From NCBI GenBank assembly GCA_946902875.1, contig OX336338.1, positions 4,951,971-5,015,970 of the forward strand: 64,000 nucleotides of DNA, in the 5' to 3' direction. Positions 49,480 through 62,000 of this stretch are shown piece by piece. Under the pieces are notes generated by a model. The model was not told where the DNA came from. It ran no database searches and saw nothing but the letters and a program-made list of their open reading frames with translations. Source of the stretch: Nematopogon swammerdamellus. Taxonomy: Eukaryota > Arthropoda > Insecta > Lepidoptera > Adelidae. The first letter of the stretch is position 1. Every line of letters begins with the position of its first letter. A program made the translations under genes and the position numbers.

Positions 49480-49695
49480 GATTGCTGGTTTGTAACTATA
49501 ACAACGAGTTTGTGGCCTTTGCTGTAGAGACTCTTGGGGTATGGAGCCCGGACGCGATCAGTGTTTCCGAGAAATTGGGAAAACTACTCATTGACGCGTC
49601 TGGGGACCGTCGTGCCCGGGCGCATTTCAACCAGCGGATCAGCCTGGCGATCAAGAGGGGGAAGGCTGCTTCAGTCATGGGTGATGGGGACCATG
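49480..49695 (+). mobile_element. Retroelement C-terminal fragment
   Basis: The frame reads NNEFVAFAVETLGVWSPD, then QRISLAIKRGKAASVMG. It is related to the fragments at 34808 and 52493. Confidence 0.7.
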
Positions 49696-49699
49696 CTTA

Positions 49700-50866
49700 T
49701 GGTCCCTATGGACGACTATTTTTATTTATAGTTAGATTTATTTTTATAGTCAATTTAGTTATTTTTAGGTCTATAATTATTTTTGTTAATGTTGTGTTTT
49801 CAATAAAGAGAGCAAACATCAGATTGCTGGTTGCTATAAGGATTTTTACTTTGGCATATTAAAGCTAATATTTCAAATAACCTATTTATATTTCCCTTTT
49901 ATATTAAAATATGAAATATGTATGTTATATAGATAATATCGTATAGTAAGGATCTTAAAAAACGTTAAATGCTTTCTTTCTGATGATATAAATTTTACAC
50001 TTAAAATTTTTGGTAATTTTGTCACTAAGTGCAATCTCTTGGCATTGGATCTGCTGATGTGGGGCTTCCGATTTCATCTTGTCTATTGATGACGACATAC
50101 TGCTTTTGGCGACATCCACATTATTTTTGGGTCATCACAAGTCCACAGTCTTCACGAAGGTCTTGACAATCATGCTGCCCAATACAAACAGAAAATGGTT
50201 ATGTACTTTTAAAAATTGGATATTGGATATGTGATTATTTAATGGATATTTTAAATTACTCCATGATGATTTAAAAAGGTGTGACTTCTGATTGTGTGTG
50301 ACTGGTGATTAATAGTGGTTAGGGGAAAAAATTCAAACTCAAGAGAATTTGACTAAAACTGCAATTAGACGAAAAAAGGCATTGACGTAACAATGACTTG
50401 ACTGACAGCGTGTTTGACATTTATGTCATCGAACCCTCGCCACGCTAGTGTGACAGGCTGGTGTGACGGTTAGTCTGCTGCACCCACATTTTACATGGTT
50501 CAAGCAATCGGTTCAAGTGCTTTTTTGATAGTGAAGAACTGAGTATGAAAAGTAGACAGAATGATTTCATTGATCTTTTGTGCTCGTTCAAAGCATTGAT
50601 GTAACGAATTATTAGGTAAAAGGAAACAAATGAAAATAAAAATAAGTCTAATTTTATTATCACACTTAATGAAGAAATATATCACGATGGCACTAAATTA
50701 TCAGTGCGTTGCTACAAGAAATTATGAATTTTGTCCAAGATGTACAGTTAAAATATTTTGACTAAGTATACAGGTCGCTCTTTATGCGCTTTTTTTGTGG
50801 TTTGATAATAAATTAATTTACAATATTTTATTCTAAACGATGTTTTATCTTCATAAAATACACCCA
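49700..50866. other. AT-rich intergenic DNA
   Basis: No gene or known repeat was recognised. The 3' end of the modular protein gene lies at its right side. Confidence 0.4.
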
Positions 50867-50872
50867 TTTATT
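50867..50872 (-). promoter_or_regulatory. Candidate polyadenylation signal of the modular protein gene
   Basis: AATAAA on the minus strand lies about 610 bp past the stop. A second copy lies at 50827-50832. Which is used cannot be told. Confidence 0.3.
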
Positions 50873-50879
50873 GGGTAAA

Positions 50880-51478
50880 GGGATTAAAAATGTATTGTCA
50901 AAGTATAATATTGGTGTGAATGAGCATTATCTAAACGTACCTATGAGTTACAGCGGACAGTAGTATTTAAAAAAAATTACATAATGTCGCCATGGCAAGC
51001 TTGGGGTAACTCCATCACTCACAAACCACCCATATTGTTTAGTTGACATTCATAGTGACGACGATTACTTTGGTAATCCCTTAAGTTCAGTTAAATTGTA
51101 CTCCACCACTGACATGCAAATTCCGCTTACATTATCTTCTTCAATTTTCACAGACATTCAACTTCAATTACGGTACAATTTACGCATGTAAATTCGTTAC
51201 AAGTCTGACTAACCGCTGATATGCAAATTCTAGCGGTCGCCCATGAGGTGCTTCGAATCGACGCTAACTTCACAGTGTTGGCTCCTAAGCCTTAAATTAA
51301 AGGGCAACTAATATAGGAGACAATCGCCGAAGAGACGACAGTACATAAGTCATGTTACCCCACCCAGATTCCAAAAGTTTTCTAGCGAACACACCTACTA
51401 ATCGATCAGTTTTTCTACAATGAACAAATTCTTCGGCAAATGGCTTCTGTATGTTACGGGGTATTTAAAAGTTTATAG
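50880..51478 (-). other. Probable 3' UTR of the modular protein gene
   Basis: It lies between the TAA stop and the candidate AATAAA. No other feature is seen. Confidence 0.35.
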
Positions 51479-51709
51479 TTAGGCGACAGTGCCCGGGCGG
51501 CGTTGCACGAGCCGGCGTCTCGCCAGAAGGTTGGAGAGGGGGCGGGGAGCAGGCGTGGTCTCGGCGGGCGCTTCTGGGGACTCAGCCTCGGTCTCCTTTG
51601 GTCCTTCGGAGCCCGTGCTCGCCTCGGAGGCCTCCGTGGCGGGAGCTTCCGCTGCCTCTGTTGCCGCCTCGCTCGCCTGCTCAATTTCAACATCGTCAAT
51701 ATTGTGGAA
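51479..51709 (-). CDS. Modular protein gene, last exon
   Basis: The acceptor is CTATTAG, phase 0. It encodes FHNIDDVEIEQ, a 40-residue Ala/Glu/Thr-rich acidic stretch, then the basic end LLARRRLVQRRPGTVA and TAA. Confidence 0.86.
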   Translation of the reverse strand, partial: FHNIDDVEIEQASEAATEAAEAPATEASEASTGSEGPKETEAESPEAPAETTPAPRPLSNLLARRRLVQRRPGTVA

Positions 51710-54700
51710 CTAATAGAGTAAATTTTAAAAGTTTAAAGACGTAAAAGACAACATCAGTGTCGAATTGGAATTTGAACTGGAACGAACATATAAGATCTGA
51801 TCTCATTGTTCCTTCTGAGTTGTGAAACGAAAACTTAAGGATATTGTGTGTTCGAACTGAGAAAAATCTTCAAGTTTGAAGGTTCAAGAGAGTTTTGTAT
51901 TAATCTGAGAAGAGTCTACTGAAGCAGCGCCTAGAGGTCGCGTTGCTCCACCTGCTATCGAAGGCACAGAAGGTCAGGAATTCTTTAGTTTTCCCACAAA
52001 AGTGGGAACGTGAATATTTCTTTCTAAAAATGCTAAGAACAAAGTACCTATATGTTTATAGATGTGATATTTCTAAACGAACTACTAATTTCCTAGATAA
52101 ATATATAGAGAATATTTACCTCGGTCGCCGGTCTTCTCCTTGAGATGAGGGGATTCGGTCTGCGGATCGGGGAAGATGGTGCCGTCTTGGGCTTGGGAGT
52201 GGGGGCCAGCTGCAACCTCGGACGACCGCGCAGGCGCTGGAGAGAATTCGCTGGGGTCGTCTCCGCCTACACAATTATTTAAGGCTCAAAAGAAACACAC
52301 GCTTTGACACGTTATTTAACTCGGAATTTCTGGTCTTTTAACGTAGGTCGAACCTATCACTGCAGGTACCTACATATGTAAACTTTACTAAACTCTAATA
52401 AGAATATAATATGACAGAAATTATAAATGAAAAATATATTTATTGCACAATATGAAATTAACAAATAAATTAAATACTAATAATAAACTAACCTAAACAA
52501 CATAAAACATTTCACACAAATTTTGGTCACTCTCTCCTCGTAGGGTACCCAAAACGCTCGCAGCATTCCCGCGCTGGATGGCGATTGCTATCCGCTGTTT
52601 AAGGTATTGCCCTGCCTTAAGATTCCCTGACAGGTCAATTAATTTTTGACTTAAAACGGAGGTTAGTGACTTAGCCTCTTTGCTCCAAGCACCTAAAGTC
52701 TCGACGGCAAAGGCCACGAAATCGTGATTGGTCTTAATTGTCAAGTACTTTAGGTGCTTCGAGCGAGCTGCTGATTCCGCGGCGGCGCCAGCATGGCGAG
52801 ATGTGGCAGACACATGAGAATCTGCCAAAGTGTCTGCACACGTCGCATCCCAAACAATGGCTCTGCCTCTGGACCAAGGAATCAAAGACATTATAAATTA
52901 AAGATCTGGTCCGAAAACTGAATAACTAAACTCTCTTCAAGACGGCTTAGGAGAAATTGTATTCTACTGCTTATACATACGGATCTAAATTCAATAATAA
53001 CATAACTTAAAAATATTTCTGTAGAGTAATCAAAACAAATCAAATAACTATGTATTTTCGGACACATGTACCAAACACAACATATTAAAATTATTACTTA
53101 TCTAAGAGAATTAATATTACTTCCATATTGTCCAGAGTTAAGGATTCCAGACTTTGCAGTGACCATGTCAAGTAAAATTAAACGGTTTACCGGTTCAGAA
53201 CTGGTCTCATCGACGTGTTCCGCGCTGGAAGCTGCAGCCTCGGGACTGGACTCGGTTGCGGGAGCGGCGCTAGCGGCGAGCGTGCTGGACGCACCGCGGC
53301 CGATGTTCAGCCTGGGTCCTGGACGCAGCGGCCGGAGACCGGGCAGGCGTCCTCGGCTTGCGACATTCGAAAACGACAAAGTAAGTCACATTTCTTTCCG
53401 CCACTCACCTAACAGTAATTCTGTTAGAAAATGCCTAGAGGCATAAAGTGCTACCTTCTGAACATTTTTTATTTGAGTGCAATAAATACAGGGTGGCCCA
53501 GTTATAGTAGTCCAAAATTTTTTTATAGATGGAGGACATCATGTTGACTCATTTAAAAAAAACATTAGTTCCGCGAAAATCAATAGTTTAGATTCTAAAA
53601 TCTCAAAAAAAAATCTCTAAACTTTAGAAGTTATGATTTTTTTAAACTTTTTTTTAAATTTCTCTATTTTAGTCACATAAACCGCTCTAGTTGGATATCT
53701 ATTCCACAAAATCGGATAAAATTTGGTATGGCAGTAGAGGAGACATGTAGCTAGTACTTAATGAATAGTTTTTAGGCTTACTCCTAGACTGTACTGTTGC
53801 TATAGCCCTTTCAGTGAATTTTTGTTCAGTTTACATTAAATCTGATCAATTTTTGAAAAATCACTGTGAAAAAAAAAAAGTACTACCGGAGATTTGCCCA
53901 TGCCCTTAAAAACTACATATACATATCACAATTCTCCAGACCAAAAATTGTAGTGGTGTTACAATTGTAACATATTGAAAATTAACATCATTTGTACAAA
54001 GTCACTACAATAAAAAGTGACAATTACCTTAACTTTTAAAATCTTATTTTTTAAAAACATGATTAAACAGTTTTTTATGTGTAGATTAGCACTGTTAGAG
54101 ACAGGTTTGTGAATAATGTGAAATTATAGTTGAACTAACGTTGTGAAAAAAAAATATGATTTTAAAAATTAAGGTAATCGTCACTTTTTATTGTAGTGAC
54201 TTTGTACAAATGATGGTAATTTTGAATATGTTACAATTGTAACACCACTACAATTTTTGGTCTGGAGAATTGTGATATGTATAGGTATGTATAGTAGTGG
54301 CACCAAGTTCACCCGGTGTTATGGGCTGACATCACGGATGTTGTAGGTGAAGTAGCCAACCGTGTCAGTTTCCATAAAAAATTAAAAAATTTAAAAAAAA
54401 AAGTTTTTAAGGGCATGGGCAAATCTCCGGTAGTACTTTTTTTTTCACAGTGATTTTTCAAAAATTTATCAGTTTTAATGTAAACTGAACAAAAATTCAC
54501 TGAAAGGGCTATAGCAACAGTACTGTCTAGAAGTAAACCTAAAAACTATTCATTATGTACTAGCTACATGTCTCCTCTTTTTTTTTATGTAATCCGGTAT
54601 GGGTGTCTGAATCAGAGGGGCCAAAGCACATGCTCTGACTAGCCAATATCACCTCCGAGAAGGTAGGTGTCATACCGGAGACTTCCCTGGATTGTTGGCT

Positions 54701-55991
54701 ATACTGGACTAGACTCCTCTACTTCCATACCAAATTTTATTCGGTTTTTTTGGAATAGATATCCAACTAGAGCGGTTTATGTGACTAAAATAGAGAAATT
54801 TAAAAAAAAGTTTAAAAAAATCATAACTTCTAAACTATTGATTTTCGCGAAACTAATGGTTTTTTAAATGAGTCAAATGATGTCCTCCATCTAAAAAAAA
54901 ATTTTGGACTACTATAACTGGGCCACCCTGTATATACAATACAATACATGTTTTGTATGGATTGACTACTCTCACAATTAAAGCCACTGCTCAGTACCCC
55001 AAGTAGATAGCGTGATTATATATATCCTCAAACGATCTCAAAGAGTTGTTGAATCTAACGAAATAATCTCCATGGAATTTGGATTTGTAGCTTTTTAGTA
55101 AATCGAGCATTCCGAACATAAATCTGCGGAAAGACAGGTAGACACCACATTTTTTTTTATTTTCTTAAAGTTTGTAAGCGAAATAATTTTTTTCTGATTA
55201 CACAGGAGAAAAATACCTCTGTTTGTCATTTTAATGAAAAAAAAAACACATTTTGGGAATCTACATAGAACTTTAGTAGCGATGAGCCTTTTTGTTTCGC
55301 GCTCCGGTTTGCATTTATGCTGCTTTAATGATTTTCTGACGGTCGAATTTGTTTTGGTTTGTACGGAGGAAGTCATTAATTTGTCTCAAGTTGAGGGGGC
55401 GGTGTCACATAAATATTCGTTTTTCATACCACACATGAGAGTCGATAAATACAGATCTTTCGAAGAGTACTGCTCTTTTTTTAATGTTTTAAACCGTAAT
55501 GAAAACAGGTTTCATTCGACTATCACTTAAAGTATATTGATTTATATTTACTTTGAGAAAATAAAAAAAAAGACTTGAGGATTATACCCAATGCCTCTGG
55601 CGGGCGCAGCTGTCGCCTCCGAGGCCTCTTCAGGTGCAGCTTCAGCGGCGGGTAATGCTGGAGCGGAGCTGGAAGCTGCGGCAGCGGTATCATCTGACGC
55701 GGGCGCAGCTGTCGTGCTGCTGGTTGCGCCTCCGAGAGGACGACGCTCTCTTAAATGGAACGAGGGCCGGAGGCGCGTCCTGCAGAAAACTCATTTTCGT
55801 TAATGACTTCCTAATCAATCAGTGCTTCTGTGCCGCTGAAGGCCGGAGAGGCTTAGGCCCAGTGGACGCTGACTGACTGCCTGACGTTAACCAATAATTC
55901 TTTAAGTTCACATTTTACCATACGGAAACTAAGGGTTTAATTTGATCTATACAATCAGGAAATTGCTACGGGACCCTCTGTCTGTGTGAGG

Positions 55992-56052
<61 letters not shown>

Positions 56053-59000
56053 CAACGTTCGAACATATGAGTAACTGATTTGTTTATGCTGTTTTAGCCT
56101 TTAAGTCGATTTATTGCCGAAAACATACACCTTTGGAAAAGTTGGTGCCCGCAGTTGTATGTAGCTATGTAGGTCCAGTTGCTCCGAGACAGGTACGATA
56201 CGACGCTGCCTTGGAAACTAGCTTGGAAAGGAAAGGGATCGACCTTTGCTGATAATGCGCAGCACTGAGTCTTGCTAACGTTGAAGGCGACAATGTTCCT
56301 CTGGCCCCATATAGCGACTTTTCCGAAACCGTTATCGACCTTTTCTACCACCGAACGTTGAGCTTCGCTTTGACGCAAATCCCTACTCTTCCAGTCCTTA
56401 ACATTGCCCTCGTTATCCATTATGTAGTCTGCATAGCTGGGTATCATGCCCAAGGACTTGTTTATAAAGACGAATAACTTAGGTGATAGCGCAGAAGCAC
56501 AGGTGTATTGAACATACAATAATACAATTGGACAAAAACGTGATAACCTATCAAAATAAAACTATTTACTTCGGGAAAAGAAAATATGGATTCCGCTGTC
56601 CCATCTAATACATTAATGGGGTGGATCAACTTTTTCTTGTTTTGGTGTCTGTCTGAAAAAATGATATTACCTTGATAAATTCATCTTCTTTTAATAGTTA
56701 CAGCAATTGAAGAAAGAAGCTGCACAAAGAATTTTTAGTTTTTTTTTTTAATATTGGTTACCCTGAGGACAACCCCTATTTTCCATACAACACTGGGGAC
56801 AAAATTATCCCCTGGGACACCCCTAAAAATTTGGTTGATTTTTTATTTTGAATAGTTCTCTACTTTTTTTCAATTGTTTATAAACCTAAGTATTTTATAC
56901 TTATTGATTTTCAACTAATTAGTAAATTGCAATACATTTTTTTTTTTATTTGACTTTGCAGCTGGTTTTTACGTTACAAGAAAAAAGTTGATCCACCCAA
57001 TTATCTTATTCAATAATTACCTAATACAATAATTTAAAAATTTCGTTTCACTGCCCACACTTTCCTTTCCACTAGCTCGACGAACCAAACCCAGTAGTGA
57101 ACATTTTATAGAAGCTACTGAGAGTTGTGAAACATTGGACTATAGGTCGGTCGAAGTGGCGTGTTCACTGTAGTCGGCACGATCAAAGGGAAACACTGAT
57201 ATGTCACCTAATTCCCCAAGGTTTAGAGGGCTGACATTACGGATGTAGGTGATTTAACCAACTACCTATGACAGTTTCCATAAAAAACCGACAAAGTGCG
57301 AGTCGGACTTGCGCACCGAGGTTTCCTGAGTTTACTCCCCATTTTCATAACTTATTTTCATAACGCGTATAACTTAAACAAATTTGAAGCAAATTTTGAA
57401 GGTTTATACCTAGGCGCCGCGTGGTCAGCGGCGGGGGCAGAGTCCTGTGCGGGGGCGGCAGAAGATGGTGATGCAGTGGTAGCGACGGTGGTTGGCCTCG
57501 TGCGACCTCCGAACCTTGTTCTACCGTTGCCGATGGGCGTCTGCAACAAGCATTCCGCTTTTCTTTATTTATGAAGGACTACCAACTCTATAGAGAAGAT
57601 GCCTAACTAATAATCTCATGTCTGAGGATAAATCTTAGTCGCATCGCGTTCCTTTGCCCCTTACTAGGTGGTAGGCTCAAATTGTAGCCGACTGGGTTGG
57701 TACCACCGTACTGGATGTAAGATGGCCGCATAGCAGCCTAGGCTGTGTTCTCCTCTAGTCCAGTATAGCCAGCAATCCAGGGAAGTCTCCGGTATGGCAC
57801 CTACCTCCTCGGAGGTGATATTGGCTGGTCGGAGCATGCGCTTTGGCCCCTCTGACTCAGCCACCCATACCGGATTACATTAAAAAAAAATCAATGAACT
57901 TTGCTAGAAACAAAATACAAATATAAAACAATACACAAATAAATCAATGTACCATGTGGGGCCGGTACTTAAGTAGAATAGCCCCACTGCATCTCTCCCC
58001 GTGCATATCGTAAAAGGCGACTAGGGGCAAGATGCCATGCTAAAGGGCGACAGGGTAGCAACCTTTAAACTTGGTACGGTCCTTCCACCGAGTTATGCAA
58101 CAACTTCTTGCCTTACTTGGTTAGTTAATAGTTATTTATTCCGAATACTTTGCTAAGCGTGGCTGTCGGTATTGTTATGTAATTTACCTCCTCCTTGCAG
58201 CACAACACCGATTGCTCTGTTATCCCGATTGTCGGGATACAGCGTGTGGTATGTACAATGTGGTATGTATATACAAATAAATCTAATTAAACACCAACAC
58301 TTTCGCAAGAGCACACACATTTTCGCAAAAGCACATAATTGGGATAAACACATCATCTAAGGCCAAATTTACGTTGCGAAAATGAAAGGTGAAGCATATA
58401 AGCCGCACTTTCACGTCAATGATTTTTTTTTTTTTGTAAAATTTAAATCATTAAAAATAGAATTTTCGCAATGCAAAATTCGGCCTATGGAAACACAATG
58501 ATTTATATTAAGCTATTCCCGCGCTGTAACTAAGTCTTAATAGCTATCGGTTACAACCGTAGTTACTATGTAATCTTAAGATATACAATAATGGTGAAGC
58601 GAAGTATATACACACCTTAGGCGCCGTCTGCGCCGGGGCTGATTCCTGCTTCACAACCTTCTCGTCCACGGGAGCGTCGGAGGCGGGAGCGACGGTGGAG
58701 GAGCGACCGCGGGATGCTCCGAACGACGGCCGGTTGAAGCGTCCTATGGACAAACACCACATTTTAATTTGACCCCCCTCTTTTGTGCACCCAATTTTAA
58801 CAGTAATAAAATTTAAAATGTCCCGTTACTAGGATTTAAGCGTAAGTAAATATCATTATGGCATGCGCGGAGCAAGACTGATTTATAAAAAATTAAAAAA
58901 TGATAGTCTTAAAAATACGCTTTTATGAACTTTTACGAACGCAATGTTTGTTAAAGTTCATAAAATCAGCTAACCAACTTTTCCTGATGATCCTGAACCG

Positions 59001-62000
59001 ACAAGCTCCTTTGTTAGGTGTTGGACAGATTCTGGATTGGACAGATTCATAATTCGGCAAATTCGCTGCTCAAGAGATTCGTGGATTGGGTAGATTCTTG
59101 GATTCGACGGATTAGCTATACGACAGAAAACTTTTTTTTAACTTTATGATCCTGTTCAGGACATTCAGTCAAAGTTATGATATTATTATATATTGTCATC
59201 GGTTGGGTATTATTGGGCTGACATCACGGATGTTGTAGGTGATGTAGCCAACCGTGTCAGTTTCCATAAAAAAATAAAATCGCTTCTCTAAGAAAAATTC
59301 ACTGAAATAGTACTAGACGCAAATGTACGCGCGCGGAACGGATGGGAACCGGCCGGTTAATAGGTGTGTAAAATTTCAAATTATTCAGGCGTCTGGAAGT
59401 GGGTGAAAATTAATTTGAAAGATTCCGTTACATACATACATACATACATACATGCATGCATACATACACAAATACATACATACATACATATATACAAATA
59501 CGGTAAGTCTCCGATTTTATTATAGGTATTGAATAGAAAAACTTCAATATATTTCATCAACAAAACTACTAAGTATACATACATAAATACATGCATACAT
59601 ACATACATGCGTACATACATACACACATACATACAGGTCAAGCTAACAAAAGCGTATTAATAATAACTTTAGTATTTAGGAACTAACTGTGCGCGTGGCT
59701 CCGCTCGCGTGAAAGTCAATAGCAAATCTGATTGAAACGCAAATAAGAAGCCACGAAGGACTTGACACAACGCTGCGCTCACGTAAATATTAATATATTT
59801 ACTCTCTCAAATAAAGTAAACCCAATCACATCAGTCAGTCAGTCAGTCAGCGTGTATACGTCTACTGATGGACTAGTCCAAATTTCCTCCAGTCCTCCCG
59901 GCCTTCAGCGGTACCGAGCCACTGCTTCCCGCGATGTACTTGATGTCGTCGTTCCACCTGGCGAATGGTCTTCCCACCCTCCGTTTTCCGTGATCACGGC
60001 CGCCAGTGTAGGACACGGTCACTCAAACAGTGTGAAATTTACTTCAAAGTCTTTTGGAGAATTAAACATTTACAAGAAAACGAAGTTGACTGAACTGAAA
60101 ATGCAGTTAGCGTGACAGCTAACCATCATCGATGACGATATAGTACCTAGGTACGTATGCAATGTCAATTATCTCCATGTACTGGTGATGTCACGAATCA
60201 ATACCAAGTTTTAATTTTATTATAAATTGAAATAACTCCTTCAGACACTGTATGTACTTGCGTATTTAAGTAATGTATGCGCGATATTGAGCGCGTAGAT
60301 TGCATAAATAAATCCACAATTATTCGCATTGAAGGCAAAATCAATCGCATAGCTTATTATCATCCAATATTATCATCAATAGGTAACTAATTAAAGTTCT
60401 AATAGGATTATGCGCAGCACACAACTTATTTACATAAATAAATTAAATTCGCTCAGCCAGCACTCATCAATTAAAGAAGTAATACGTCTTAAGTGATACA
60501 CCAGTCGAAGCTATCCAGGACAGCATCGATTCCCTGGAATCCAGTTTGTCAAGAGATCTCCGACAACTTTCCTTCCTTTGACTATCTTCGCATAAGGCCT
60601 TAGAAAGGAACTAGATGGGAAAAACCTGAATAAAAAAGTATCTTCAGCTATTTAGTGGCATGGATGAATGAACGCGTCTCTCCTTCGCGATATATGCCTA
60701 CTAAGATTGCCAGGCGTCCGGAATTTCCGAGATTGTCCCTGAGTTTGTTGTGATGTCCTGTGTCCGGGAAATTTAATAAACGTGTCCCAGAAATGTCCCG
60801 AGCAATTGCTTTTGATCACAATGCCCGTGATTATGTACATACACCTCTAAGGTGTACAATTACACATTGTGTAAAAAGGGTAGTCCTTTTCGGGGGCGCT
60901 TTTGACTCCTTCCGAGACTCCTTCACCACACTTGAACACACACAGAAAACGGGAATGTAAAAGGTATTGATAATGCCCCCAAATGAGATGTCTTTCTTAA
61001 TTTTACTCCAAATTCAAAACTATGCACCGTTTAGTAGAAAGATCCCGGAAAAGTCGTTTGACATCTGACAATCCTAACAACTACTCTCTCAATTAAGACA
61101 TTATTGCTCTCAATAACAGACTTTGAACGATCGCGTGCGAGATCCATACACCACCGCGCCGCGCCGCCCAGCCTCGCGGGCTTGCTGCGCGTTGCAACAT
61201 GGTTATTGTTCACATGATCATATTTTAACTTTTTACAGTGACGTGTGGTTATGCCGCGTTACGCAACGCTGTTGATGCTATTCTGTAGAAAATGCCTATG
61301 TGGAATGTGGGAAGTAGTGTGATTTTTTATCGCACTGCGGTTGAACGGGTCACAATCGATAGAATGTGACTCTTGTGTGTTCTTTGTCAACATTAGTGTT
61401 GACAAAAAATTTAAGCCTACTTATGATATAACTGAATCTAACGATAATTTCATTTCGCGCTTATGTAACGAAGATTTCAGAACCAAGTGCAATCAGTTAC
61501 CACCGATAGCATCGTTGCGCCACGACGAAAGTAAACAATATGGGTTGCAGGTACATATTAAACAAGTAAACTCTGCCTATCGGTACAGAACCCTGAAAAT
61601 TAACCGTTGTATGTTTGTTATAGAACAACTAATTGGATTTTGTGTTATTAACAAAAAAAGGTATGTTGCAGCAAATACATTTTGGTTTGGATTCTACAAC
61701 CAATTTCAACCTAGCCAAAATTAACAACTGTTTTCTCTCAGTGTACGAAAATCGACGCTGTCCCGAACGCAAATCACACCTTATTAGCTTTCGTACCTCT
61801 GAGCTTGGTGGAGGTCTCGAGCGCCGTCTCGGTGGTGGTGCTGGTGGACGCTGAGGCGACCCGTCCGCGGCCGCCGTTCCTGTTCTTGAAGCGGGAGGCA
61901 CGCGTGGAGGCGGTGGGCGCTGGTGCGGTGCTGGTCGTGGTCGGCGCGGGAGTGGTGGTCGTCGTCGTCGTAGTTGTGGTGGTGGTCGTAGTGGAAGCTT

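Noticed and set aside
53341..53352. Alternative acceptor GCCGAG|GACG for exon 53191-53356
   Set aside because: It shifts to a frame that loses the module pattern and does not fit the exits of the neighbouring exons.
61341..61724. 127-codon plus-strand open frame
   Set aside because: It has no recognisable motif, is not bounded by convincing splice sites, and lies in an intron of the opposite-strand gene.
61774..61796. Stop codon at 61774 as the gene end of the modular protein
   Set aside because: The donor GAG|GTACGA at 61797 joins in frame to 58743, and the following exons keep the same module style.
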